DNA of 64,000 nucleotides from Protonemura montana. Lineage: Eukaryota > Arthropoda > Insecta > Plecoptera > Nemouridae. The notes below the pieces were generated by a model. It worked only from the letters and a program-made list of their open reading frames with translations, had not been told where the DNA came from and did no database searches. Positions within the stretch are counted from its first letter, which is position 1, and every line of letters begins with the position of its first letter. A program made the translations under genes and the position numbers. Shown here piece by piece: positions 49,700 through 60,873 of the stretch. The stretch spans positions 3,906,001 to 3,970,000 of the forward strand of contig OX387605.1 of NCBI GenBank assembly GCA_947568835.1. The letters are read 5' to 3'.

Positions 49700-52368
49700 C
49701 ATGCTGTTCACTTCCTGTGTTGAATTTTAATTTTTTTTTTACAGCATCGATGTAAGCTCGTTTTTAATTCGTTTGTTGTGCATTGGTAAACGCGTCGTGT
49801 ACTAAAAATGGGAATCTACTCTATTAATCACTAAAAACTGGGAGCCGGGAGCGGCAAAGACCGCTCTACGCGCCTTGGACGCGAGCACTTTTCTTCCAGG
49901 TTGTTCCCCAGCGTCCTCTTTTCGTCCCCAGTCTATTGTTAAGTAAACACGGACACGGGGAATAATAACAAAAATAACTACGCTCTCGCTGCAAAATGGC
50001 TAAAGTTGGTGAACAAAAGAAAGCGGAAGTATGTTGCATGGTTAACGACGCTGTTAAAAGCGTTGGACAGAGCATGTCGTGTTTAGCGGCGTTTCCTCAA
50101 GATGACCGTAAAACTGTGCGGCCGAGTGCTGTAGGGCATCACCCTCAACATCGTCCTCGACATCACCCCTCATGCTCTATAGCGCACGCGCTCTTGGGAG
50201 GTCACTTGACTTCAAAACTATTAGAGTAGTTTCATTGCGAACCAACTAAAACTGTGACGACACTATTACACTTTTATCAGGACGGGCAAGTGCAGCGCGA
50301 TACGGGTGTTCATGCTTGCAGTTCGCTCGCTTATCTGTTCAAGAACCTTGTGCCGCATTGGTGATAAAACTTAAGTGTGAGGTGATAACGTTTTAAAGAA
50401 AACTTGCATTTTTTGCTGTTGAATAGCGATCTGCAAGAGAAAGATTTATAAGTGAATAATTGCGTTTTTATTCCCACCTATAAGCCTGTACTTTTCCTGA
50501 GCGCTTAGCAAGTTCCACAGAAAGCTGTACACGATGTTACGTTTTCTGTTTGATTGAGTATCATAAGTTGATTATATTCCTCCGAACTTTTTGCCAATCA
50601 ATTTGACTCATTTTAAAAATGGTTTCGTCTAACGAGAGTGTGGCGTGCTTTGCAAGCTCGATCCAGAGTTTTTTTTTTTTTTACTCTTCCAACTAAAATT
50701 ACAAATGACAACGGATTGATATTAATTATTTTGTACGTCAACTGTTCGGAGCGAATAGTACAATAAAAAACGGTGGTGTAATTTAAATGACTGTCTGGAG
50801 CATGCATTGTCAATTAAACCCGTGGCGAGACGGGATTGATAAAACACTGGTGCTGTGTTCACGCGTTCACCGTTCAAAGGATGGGCAGGACCACCGATTT
50901 AAATGCATTGTTTTGGATAGAATGACCATCGCTTTTAACAAAAAAAAACTTCTGTCCGAACCGCGTCAGCGTTTTGTCCCTGTTTTTGTGCGATGGTCAG
51001 GCATCGGTCAGTGCGTCGTCAGTTTGTCGTCGATTCTGCCACCTGTCCGAACGCTTTCAAGCATGATTTGGCTGCAAATCCCTCGATGTACTTTTAGGTT
51101 GGTTTGGTTCATGATAATAATCGGTAATAACTGAATTAGAGACTCAAAGCGCTTGACTAGGTTTTGTTTTGTTGATCTAATAAGTTGGTGCGAACGTTTT
51201 ATGATTTTTAATAATTTATCTCCGAGTTAGGATTTTTACATCTAACTTTGAATTTGGATGTGGATATGGAAACATTAATCAATTCAATCCAGGTCATTCC
51301 TAGGTACTTGCATCTAGTTTAATGAAACTAACATTACCTAATTATTATCTTAATACTTGAACGAAGTTGAAAATGGATGAAACTTTTAAGCAGCTTTAGC
51401 ACTGTCAGGAGAGGGAAATAACTGATGCACTTTCTGAAAGATTGGATTTGGTGTAATATCCTGAATTTCCATTTGCGCTTACCGCAGAGAAATACACAGA
51501 AATAGTTCCATATGCAAATCATAAAATTCATTTTCCACTACACAGTTCTGTAAGCGAACGCGATGAAAAAGGAAAAATTATAATTCAATGGATGCAATAA
51601 CAAACTTGGAAAAGTTACGTCCGTGACTCGATATTTCACGGCGTTGAAACATCACTTGGCCCACTTTAAGAGCAGCTGAGACGAGCGACACTCTCTCTCT
51701 CCACATCTGCAGTTAATATTATTAATTAACTCTCTAAACTTTGTTCCAATTACGAGTGATAACACAAGATTACTGTTAATCACCGTGTCACGTAATTAGT
51801 AATAACATGGAGTGGCGTATATCTTACGAGAGAAGGCGAGGGGAGGGGAGGCGATGGTGGTTGCTCCCTACCACAGGGGGGCTGGTTGGGAGCAAGTGAA
51901 GACAAGTGTTCCACGGGCTGTCACTGGAGGCAGACTCTGTCAGCCAGGATATTTCCCTGGGGGGGTTCACTTTTCTGCCCTTGTTCCCAGCTGGAGTCAG
52001 CCCCGGCGTCTCGACGCAGTGCCAGTCGTCTAGATGCTTTCCTTCCATGCGTCGGGACGCCTTAAGCGATGCTACATACATTATGTAGGCCACATTTTTT
52101 CCCGAGGAATTTCAAATGGGAATTGGAGAAAAATGCGCGTCACATAATTGAAAATGGAGAGATGTATTTTAAGTTTTAATACTGTGTCAAAGTTGTATAC
52201 GCTTAACATGGCTCATGACATTTTTTATGGCGCTATTTATCTTTATGCGTGTGATTACGGTCGAGAAATTCATTCGGGTTGGGGTCACTTTTCGGCGACC
52301 GCAGATATCTATCACGAGTTTTCCATTATTTCCCTAGATTGCTCCAGGAAAAAGTTGCGAAATGTTCT

Positions 52369-52387
52369 AAAAAAAAAAAAAAAAAAA
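52369..52387. repeat. Poly(A) tract
   Basis: About 19 consecutive A on the plus strand in an intron. No retroposon body with flanking duplications is evident. Confidence 0.85.
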
Positions 52388-52731
52388 CAGAAAAATTACT
52401 GCAAATGTTGAAGTAGAATCTTCCCTCGATTTTGTTCCCTTCGCTGCACACTGCATTTAAAGTTCTTGTTCTTTGCGCAATGAAAGAAACTTAAGAGAAA
52501 AACAAAGCTTTCCCATTCTTTAGGAATTTGTGTCTTGTGCACATCGACATATTTTTACTTGTTTCCTACCGACTAACTTTAGGTCTATATACTCTGACAG
52601 TGGTCATCCCTTCTAACCCCCGCATTTTGATGACATCGCTACCATTGTGCTGATAATTCTCTCGCCAACAGGACAGTTGATTTGCATGTGGAGCGGGGGT
52701 TGGGTGGGTCCTGTCCGAGCGTGGTGGGGGT

Positions 52732-52742
52732 GGGGGGGGGGG
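52732..52742. repeat. Poly(dG) tract, G11
   Basis: Eleven consecutive G in a very G-rich 60-bp stretch. Confidence 0.9.
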
Positions 52743-53055
52743 AGGTTTCGGAGACGCCATAATGAGCATCATCGGGCGCAAATCACGCGACGCGTGTGGA
52801 CCTGCCGTTTGTGGTCCGGGCTAACTCAGACCATAGTGTCCCTCTGGCGCGATTGTAGCACGATCTGCCCGCTGGTAAAGACCTGGTCGGGACGGGGACG
52901 CGGGGCAAAAAGTGGGGCGCAAAACTGAATATCAAACTTGTGTCGCCACCGTCCGCTTTTGTGACTCACTTCGTGTAGCAATTAATACGAAAACATGCAC
53001 AGCGGGACTCACGGTGAGAATCTGAATGAGTGACCGGATCTCGTATGTGTGCGAT

Positions 53056-53074
53056 AGTGTGTGTGTGTGTGTGT
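53056..53074. repeat. (GT)n microsatellite
   Basis: About nine GT units. Confidence 0.85.
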
Positions 53075-53814
53075 TGGGATCTACTGGGATTCTAATAGAA
53101 TTTTTGCTAACTGGAGTATAAAAATTGGCTTAAATTGGAATTCTATCTTCTTTATTTTGTATTATTTTTGGGACGAGTTTCCGCGGTAGTCTCTATACTT
53201 TCCGTGTTTGTTTGGAGTTTGAAGGAATTACAGAGTTTTCCCAAAAGTGGTGTTATTTGCACGTCGAATTCGAATTGGTTTCCGTTGTAATCGAAATCAA
53301 ACAACTTGCGTCGAAGTAATCATAATCGCACTTGAGAGTTTGTGACCAAAGACACGGCCGAACGCAGCCGAAGCTTGTTTTAATTTGATCGCGGTCACCT
53401 CGACCGATCATATCAATCGCGACTGCGAGTGGTTGACCGCTGGACCGCGTCAAAGGGCGACACACGAGATGCAATTTCAGCGCAAAGCGAAGCGGCGCGC
53501 CTCTCTGTGTCGCCCTCCGGAGTCAAACATGCACTATGATCCAGTGACACAAAACACGGCGTTGTATTAGTTTTCTTCATTTTAAAGTTTCCTCTTCTAG
53601 TCATTTCTTATTTGTAAATAACGATTTTTTTTAGAAAATATGCTCATTTTTTTTAGAGGATCTTGTTTAGCTTTTACATATGAAACTTTTGCTAAAGAAC
53701 AGAGCTGAGTTACAAGAGTTCATTTGAATTCCATGCTCTAAGGAGTTGAGATTTGATTGCCATTTGAAAAGCGCTTGACTCGAGCAGAGCACTTTGCTAG
53801 ATTTTTCTTCATAC

Positions 53815-53854
53815 TCCCTGAACGCAACCCGCAGAGCAAACTTGGCTCCTCCAC
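53815..53854 (+). repeat. Dispersed repeat core, copy D
   Basis: Contains AACGCAACCCGCAGAGCAAA and then TTGGCTCCTCCAC. It is a slightly shortened version of copies B and C, 24 kb away in another intron of the same gene. Confidence 0.65.
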
Positions 53855-54259
53855 TGAACTGGTTCTTTTAGCTTCCCCTAACGTCAATTGGGAATTAATT
53901 CCTACAAAACCGAAATTATTTATGAAACATGCAAAGGAGGCTTCATGAAAAAAATAAGAAATTGACAGCAATTTAAAAAACATCGGAAATATGGCGAATC
54001 CTTGCTGTAATTAAAATTTGGCACATAAATTAACAGATCTCTACTATATTTTTTTTCGCAGATTTAACTTAACTTTGACACCTACATTTGCACACAATTT
54101 TTTCCAGAAACCAAGCCCCTTGATGAAAAACTGTTAGGTAACCTTCCCTACACCTACCTTCCCATAAGTACATTTAGTGAAACTCATTCAAAAACAGACC
54201 TAGCTTTCAAGACAAAAATTGTCCCTAACCGTGTGCCGATTGGGTGGTTGTCGTTGCAG

Positions 54260-54544
54260 TCTCTCCGATGATCTGGGTGCCTAACCAGCTAGTGGGCGCA
54301 CCCGCCGGTACCGATGTCACCATCGACTGCCACACCGAGGCATATCCTCGAGCTATCAGCTACTGGGTCTACGACAACGTCATGCTGTTGCCCACTAAGA
54401 AGTACGGCACCGACACACAGGAGAACTCGTACCGTGCCCACATGAAGCTTACCGTGCGCTCACTCAAGGATAAAGACTTCGGCAACTACCGATGTATCTC
54501 GAAGAACTCGTTGGGGGAGACGGAGGGCTCCATCAGGCTCTACG
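54260..54544 (+). CDS. DIP-family Ig protein, exon E (complete Ig3)
   Basis: The largest DIP exon, from acceptor TCGTTGCAG to donor GTAAGC. It encodes fragment residues 202-296, a whole third Ig domain: FSPMIWVPNQLVGAP, B-strand C225 in VTIDCHTEAYP, W237 in AISYWVYDN, and the F-strand DFGNYRCISKNSLGETEG with C280, ending SIRLY. PNQLVGA and CISKNSLG(E/D)TEG are diagnostic of the DIP family. As in other DIPs, this membrane-proximal domain is encoded uninterrupted, while Ig1 and Ig2 are each split. Phase 1 at both ends. Confidence 0.98.
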
Positions 54545-56098
54545 GTAAGCATTTTTTTAGTATCGTGCCCAGTGCGTGGTTTATTTCTTGATAGCCGGCA
54601 CAAAATCAATAATGATTAAGAAGAGTTTTATTGAAATTGTTTTGTGGCTACAACTGGAGTACAGAAGTTACTGACCGTTTGCTGCCAATGTTGTCCAACT
54701 GGCTTGGGGTAAATGTTGAAAAAATAAGTTGAAATTTGGAAAGAAACTAGATATTCAGATTCAAGCATCGGGCAAGGATGATGAAAATTTCATATGCTTA
54801 GAATTTTTTAGAATGGGGATTTCGCCAATCGATTAGGTCATGGCGGAGAGGAGATGCTCTTCGTGACAAATTGCGTTACTAGCTCATTTATCTGGATTTC
54901 AAATTAGACCCACAAAAAAAAATCAATTATAAAGTTTGACTATTTTGAACAATAAATGTAAATTTACAGCTTTACTGTAACCATGTACTAAATCGCTTCA
55001 CTTGATAAACCTTGTGCTAGCAACATATGAATTAGGTTAGCTTAATTTCTGACATATGCAAAGCCACAGTCGGGTTTCTAGTGACATTATATTCACAATT
55101 TTAACCGCTTCACACATTGGAACGATATCCTCGTGAGGAAATTCCGGGGAAAATCTACGGCTTGAGTCTTGATTACCAGATTCGCGGCTGAATGATGTAT
55201 CTTTGTCAAACGAGATTGGCGTTTTCTCGCGCGTTAGCTGAAGGGTGGTACATTATTATATGGCTAATTTACTTGAGCTGACTTATGCAAATGTTACCCG
55301 CAACCGGATGGCATTGGATCTCTACGAGTTGGCTGTTATAACCCTATTTATCTTAATTAATGGTGAAACATTGCCATAAAGTTGTTGTGATAGTACCTAG
55401 TATATTATTAACTGTTGACAGATTTGTTTTAGGTAAAGTTTCCGCGCGTATTCCATTCATTACGCCTGTTTAAATGAGTGGCTGATTCAAAACCCTGTCA
55501 AAACGTCGACTTGTTTCATAAGTTTATCGCGTTCTGATGATTCGCATTATTCATGAGGCTGTGCACACGAGCCGCGAGGTGAAACATGCGAAACTGCACG
55601 GAAATCTTCAGCAGATCTGTTTGGAGTTTCGGGGTGTTCAAATATTTTTAAAAACAAGATGGGGTTGATATTTTATTCAAGAAATAGATGCGAGCTTAGA
55701 TATGGTTCGCGTATTGAAAAGTCCCATTTTTGTAAATTTTCCATCAAGAATGAAAGCCCATCCCGCGTTGTTGGTACACCACACCGCGTTGATCAACCCC
55801 CTTTTGGTTCATCCTTTTAGATTTTGACAAGTCTGGCTATTCTCTCTCTTGCAAGCCGAGTGCCTTTTGCATCTTCGTTTGCCACGCCCGATTGTCTTGC
55901 AGCCCGATTGTTGCCGAAGTTCGTGATACAAACTAGAGAGCAATGCTCAGCTCTCTTTGCCCTGATTACATCACACCACATATAAGTTCAAACAAACAAC
56001 GCAATGGAAAACGGAGGGCTAGAAAAAGCACAGCGAGAACAACGCTTCAATCTCTTATCAAAAAGTAATTAACCTAATGCTTGGTGTTCTCCGCGCAG
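54545..56098 (+). other. DIP intron after Ig3
   Basis: Phase-1 intron of 1.55 kb, GTAAGC to CCGCGCAG. Nothing else is recognised. Confidence 0.8.
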
Positions 56099-56161
56099 AA
56101 ATACCGATGCCGTCGTCGCCGCCGAAAGCCACAGAAGTTCGCAGCGGCGCGGGTAAAGAAG
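56099..56161 (+). CDS. DIP-family Ig protein, exon F (juxtamembrane linker)
   Basis: Small 63-bp exon, acceptor TCCGCGCAG, donor GTGAGA. Its 21 residues (297-317), EIPMPSSPPKATEVRSGAGKE, continue Ig3 with the (R/K)LYEIP segment usual in DIPs and begin a Ser/Pro-rich stalk. The match at EIP and the phase-1 boundaries on both sides support the exon. Sequence beyond that is poorly conserved, so an alternatively spliced cassette is possible. Confidence 0.82.
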
Positions 56162-57642
56162 GTGAGACTAACCAAACTTTTTTAAGTAATGCCGCACTCG
56201 AAATTATCCGAGCCTCTTGTTCTCAAGAGTAATTAAAAGACTGGGCGCAATAGCACGCGTGTCCAGGCGTGCGAACAAGGCTGTGTGAATATACGTAAGC
56301 GCACGTTTAAACTTTGATCAAAAGCCATTCCAGCCTCGTTTATCACCTGGTCTCGTTAATTATTGTCCACACATGATTTAACTGCGTGAATAACGAGCGA
56401 AGAATTTATTCGCAGACGTTAATGTATGTTATTATAGTGTTTCTTGAAAAGGGCTCGGCGCTGAAGTATTGCCTTCCATGGTGAAAACTTTCCCCCCGAT
56501 AAGCACGGGATCTCATTGTGTGCGCGTGGAGTACGCGTTTAAAAGCATGCCTGGAGCACGGCCCATGCCATCTCCGCAACGTAATAACGATCTGCATGGT
56601 ACCACGCGTTAAATTTGTTTATCGCGAAAGTTGATGAAAAGAGATAAAAATTAATAATAAATTGTATGTGTGCCTGCAAAGTTTCGCTCACATGGGACAA
56701 TGCAGGCGTCAAGGTGCAGAGGGAGGGTAACGCGTGTGCGGACCCAAGGCGTGATTCGGATTGCACGAGCTATGTTGGGTCGCGCTGCGCTGGGAGCATG
56801 TTATGCAGTCATGAGAGACATTTGTATAATTATATCTCCTTTCTTTTTCGCGGCGACACGAGAAAGTTTTGTCGTCGAACCTTTGAGACGGTCGTCACCA
56901 TCGTCCTTTGAGGATGTGACCCAAGAGTTGGTAGCTGTCTTACACTTTAACGTTTCCCTTGGACTTGTTTGTTTCTTAAACTTTTTCTAGCAAGCGCCGC
57001 GCGCGCGTGTTCACGTCCCAGCCTTAATCTTGATGCATAATGAAGCGACTCCAGCATATTTTAAGCCATTTGCAGCGCACAGCGTTAATCTGTCCCCGTG
57101 TCAGGCAAAGAGGCCCATAATTACATTAATTTTAACATGGCTGCTTGTAAAAAAATGAATGCATTCTGTGTGTATATTCTAGTAATTTGTCACTTATTAG
57201 ATGCTTATAATTATCAATAAAGTAACCTGCTAATCCCAAATCTGACATGGGCTAAAATATGTAATGTATTTATAAGTTAATAGAAAAATTGTTATAATAT
57301 GTAAATTAAGTAGCTGTATTCTTTCTGCAAGTCGATGTTGTACCCTAGTGTATTGAAGTGGAACACCTCTAACATGGTATGAAGTGCCTCTAAGCCGTAA
57401 GAAGGTACCTTTAATACCAGGTTTGTGGTTTCCATATCTCAGTTTTGAAATCAGGTACCAATAACTCGGATTAAGGTGTCTCTAAATCGTGTAACGAGGC
57501 ACCAATAACCCGGTGTGAGACGGCGTATGCTTGCAGTGAGCAATGAGCAATGAGGCACTGTGCGGGCTCTACAGTGACGGGCCCACTCGGGCCAGTGGTG
57601 TGCAGCCTGAGACATGAGCTCCTTGCTTGATCTGTATTCCAG
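56162..57642 (+). other. DIP intron in the stalk region
   Basis: Phase-1 intron of 1.5 kb, GTGAGA to TGTATTCCAG. A decayed tandem repeat of roughly 21-25 bp lies at 57331-57518, close to the acceptor. No gene is recognised. Confidence 0.75.
57331..57518. repeat. Degenerate tandem repeat, period about 21-25 bp
   Basis: Successive segments share a pattern like GAGGTACC-TCTAA-CGGTGTAA: 57355, 57380, 57401, 57451, 57474 and 57495, with a possible earlier unit at 57331. For example, AGGTACCAATAACTCGG at 57453 matches AGGCACCAATAACCCGG at 57497. Unit lengths vary and one unit between 57425 and 57450 is unrecognisable. Confidence 0.5.
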
Positions 57643-57795
57643 AGAAGCTCGCGTCGCGGAACGCCACCAAGTTAGTGCTGCTAACAGTGGACGACCACAC
57701 GAAACCCTCCCCCAGCTCCCAGGGCTCTCCCCCCGGGAAGAGGGAGCCAAGTCCGGGTAGTAACACTCCACGCCCTGAGCCCTCGTCCGCAGCAG
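57643..57795 (+). CDS. DIP-family Ig protein, exon G (Ser/Pro-rich stalk)
   Basis: Acceptor TCTGTATTCCAG, donor GTATAC. Residues 318-368 are hydrophilic and rich in Ser, Pro and Gly (for example KPSPSSQGSPPGKREPSPG), with one N-glycosylation sequon at N324 (NAT). This is the expected low-complexity stalk between Ig3 and the membrane anchor. Phase 1 at both ends. If the donor is not used, the frame continues as GIPTTAVTPI to a stop near 57825, which would give a shorter protein without an anchor. The stalk is not conserved in sequence, so the call rests on frame, phase and position. Confidence 0.75.
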
Positions 57796-58469
57796 GTATA
57801 CCAACCACAGCTGTAACACCCATTTAGCTAGTCATTTCTTTCTCAACATAGAGCTAATGTGAATTGATTGTACCACCTACACCTACCTACCTACCTACCT
57901 ATGTTGTCTATATTCATAATAATGAACAGCCCTTCGTTTGTACGTCCACATCATGCTCTCTGTACAGTTTTGCCAACCCTGAAACGCTTTTTGCACAACG
58001 GCCAAGCACTGCTCACTGCTCACTTAAATTAATATGAAATTGTAAAAAAAAGAGATGTTTACATTTGCATGTGTGTATGTTTCCTCGCTGCTACATGCTA
58101 TCACCTTCATTATTCATTATGCTGCACTATGATTTATAGTTTTCACGTCCAAATTGGTGTTGTTCGTGTCATTTTAATCATGTAAATGCGTAAGCATTGT
58201 ACACAGCATGGAAAATGTGTTTTTCTTGTTTTTTTTCCCGGTAGTCTTCTATTTCGTGAAACCACAGCCAGTTAATGAATGTGCAAAAAAATGTAAACGT
58301 ATTCTCTTCTTTTCGTGTTGCTCGCCTACAGTTTCAGGATTTCCGCGAATTATACGTTACAACCATTTTGACTTGCCGCGGCGCTGCGAAACAGGCCACC
58401 GAATGACGTTGTAACGGATTCCTCTGCCTGCACCCGACACCGACCCAATAAAGATGTCTCCTGTTGCAG
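57796..58469 (+). other. Last DIP intron
   Basis: Phase-1 intron of 674 bp, GTATAC to CTGTTGCAG. It contains a (CTAC)n microsatellite at 57877-57900. Confidence 0.7.
57877..57900. repeat. (CTAC)n microsatellite
   Basis: Six near-perfect tetranucleotide units. Confidence 0.85.
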
Positions 58470-58540
58470 GCTGCGGCCTTCACTGCGCGGCGCATCGAGT
58501 GCTGTTTGCGACAGTGCTGGTGGTCGTTACCGGGCACTGA
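58470..58540 (+). CDS. DIP-family Ig protein, last coding exon (GPI-anchor signal)
   Basis: After the acceptor TCCTGTTGCAG the frame encodes GCGLHCAAHRV followed by LFATVLVVVTGH and a TGA stop at 58538-58540. Joined to exon G, the C-terminus has small residues (SSAAG), a short spacer and a terminal hydrophobic stretch with no cytoplasmic tail. That is the layout of a GPI-attachment signal, as reported for many DIPs. The cleavage site cannot be fixed by eye. A single-pass anchor is less likely because the hydrophobic run is short and ends the protein. Confidence 0.72.
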
Positions 58541-60722
58541 AGGACGGACATTGCGTCACATGCCGGCACAAAGTGAGCGCGTCCCTTGAAACTCCTCTTA
58601 TCTGGTGGCGGGCGTTGTGGGGGGCATGCGGTCTGTGCTAGTCGGCTTCTGGTGTCAGCTGGCCAAGGGGGGGATGGCGGTGACCGATTGATTGCTCGGC
58701 GAACTCGCGTGGTGAAGAGTGTGGTGTTGAAACACGAAGCGCGTGAAGGACGGCTCTCAGTGAACTTTGTACGCAAATGCCCAACCGCTTCCAACTTAAA
58801 TGATATCATTCTAATGAAGAGACAAATTGTTTTCGTTTGGTTAGGTTTTTGACCGGATGTGTGGTGCACTGGTATGCACTACGTTGAATTTTTTGAGCGG
58901 ATTTGGAAAAAGTTGGCTGCTTCTATCAACGCTATATACGTTTTGGGAAAACGCGCAACGAAGATGCCGAACGCGATGGGACACTCATAATTAAGTGAAA
59001 AATTGTGCGGCAAAATCGAAGGCGTTACCGAGTCGGAGGACACGTTTCGGAGGTGACTGTCTTTTCCATCGGTAGAGTCATCTGGTTCGGTCCGAACTGG
59101 GATTAAGATGACCACAGTTTGTGGTTGTTTGGTGGCGTCCTTTGTATCATCATTAACATTATTAAACTATAGACACAAAATGAACAATGATCAATTAATA
59201 TGACTCGGTGGAAGTATAAGATATTAGGCAAAGAAATAACTCGAGTCATGGGGAGGGGCCTAAGTGTATTTCACAATTTGTTCTTCGACAAGAAAAGCAT
59301 GGATGAGCTTTATGCATTTCACCATCCAAATAGATTTCTAGGAGAGCACAGCTTCATTCTGTTTTTTCTCCTCTCTAACTATCAAGGTATAATTTATGGT
59401 TCGTTCATTTATGGCAAATTCTTAACAATACTATCTTATAGGCAGCGAAAAAGGGATGCGTACCGAAAAGAGAATCATGGAAATTGATGTATATATTGTT
59501 TTTAATCATGTTGACCAGAAGTATCGATATCTCTTTCTTTTCTTTCTTGCTTCAGTTGATTTGTATCTCAAATTTTACCCGGAAAGCGGAAATTATTAGC
59601 AAGGATAATACCCTAATGCATCGTGCATAAAATCCGTATGGTCTTCTCATGCTTGATCCAATCGAGCCGTCATGAGCTGCATTTCTTCGTCACACGGATG
59701 TACGGTCCCAAGCTTTCTGTGATTGAACCTGCTTCTCTAGAAGTTCTGAAAGTTCACAAATTGAGTCATATCCTCCTAAAGTTTTCATTAATTACTCGCG
59801 AGAAAGAAAGAAATCCGTTGTGATGGGGGCACATTCAATCATTCTAGCTTGTCATTTCGTCAATATGTGCATGACACTTAAACGTGATTTTTTTTTTTTA
59901 ACTTTGTGCCAAATTTCAAACAAAATGACAATGTGTGTATGTGTGTAAATATATGAAAATACGAAACAAAATTTCACTGTGGTGTGTTGATAATTATATC
60001 ATGTGTCGAATGCACCTGCAGTAGCTTTGTCCCATTTCAAGGCCATCCACGTTCGCGTTTTCAGTGACGCCCTTCCAAGCGAGTGCAGGTGGAAACAAAG
60101 TAAGTCTAATATTTCAAAACATTTCCCAACATTTCCTAGCATAATTGAATTGTTTAATAAAATTATGTAGCGATTGAATAAGGCATCACGCGCAAAGCCC
60201 ATCATTTGAAATTGAATTCACATAAAACAGATCGAATCGAAACCCACAGAACTCTTCTTGAAGATCTGTTGGGGGTAAGGCATGTTTGCATGTCGTGCAC
60301 ATGCTTTTCTTCATCAAAATAGTACCATACACCCACAGGGATTGAATTCATAATAACTAAGGCCCCACCCTCTCTCAATAGACAAATGCGGTAGCAATTT
60401 AAACTTTTTGCAAAAAATAATTTACAACACCCATTTGCAGGAAATTTAACGACACCAGAACAAGTTTTAAATAAATAATCTCCTTCGCCTCGTGTAAAAT
60501 GCATCAAATAATTACAACTCCGACGCTCTCGGCTCACGTATAATGACCACCAATAACACAACAGCGGACAAATTACCCTGCCTCGTGCCTCTCGATCCCT
60601 TGCCAGCTATTAGAACGAGTAAATGTGAATAATTAGATGTCAAACGCATGCCTATCCAAGACACAGCGCTCTCCGAGTTGCACCGTTCAATATTAAGTTA
60701 TTTAGGCATAGAACTCGCAAGC
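58541..60722 (+). other. DIP 3' UTR and intergenic spacer before the IR gene
   Basis: No coding exon is recognised. Candidate polyadenylation hexamers on the plus strand are ATTAAA at 59161-59166 and AATAAA at 60156-60161; neither can be confirmed as the DIP 3' end. The promoter of the downstream receptor must lie toward the right end, but no clear TATA box was seen. Confidence 0.6.
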
Positions 60723-60873
60723 ATGCGGCTGTGGCTTGCCATCCTTACCGGAACTTTCGGAGCCATATCTGCTGCGGTCGGGGGGCGGTTTCCGGAAGCT
60801 GCTGAGGTAGTGGCGGCCCTTCACGAGCACATCCTCGCGGGGGGTGTGCTCCTGACGCATTCTGCTTACTCGG
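60723..60873 (+). CDS. Ionotropic receptor (IR), exon 1 with signal peptide
   Basis: First exon of a divergent ionotropic receptor, a variant ionotropic glutamate receptor placed in the membranes of chemosensory neurons. The ATG at 60723 starts MRLWLAILTGTFGAISAA, a good signal peptide. It is followed by GGRFPEAAEVVAALHEHIL, which resembles the N-terminus of crustacean IRs. An in-frame ATG at 60648 would put 25 extra, non-signal residues before this segment, so the downstream start is preferred. The exon ends in phase 1 at G|GTAAAG. The next exons continue in frame to the receptor core. Confidence 0.85.

Larger units (their letters stand above)
47618..54259 (+). other. 6.6-kb DIP intron between Ig2 and Ig3
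   Basis: Phase-1 intron. It contains a (GAC)n run with an adjacent tRNA-SINE-like segment (48761-48950), a G11 tract at 52732, a (GT)n run at 53056, a poly(A) run near 52369 and a dispersed-repeat copy at 53815. No gene is recognised. Confidence 0.85.

Noticed and set aside
60648..60722. Upstream ATG for the ionotropic receptor
   Set aside because: It would bury the signal peptide 25 residues inside the protein; the ATG at 60723 gives a normal signal peptide.
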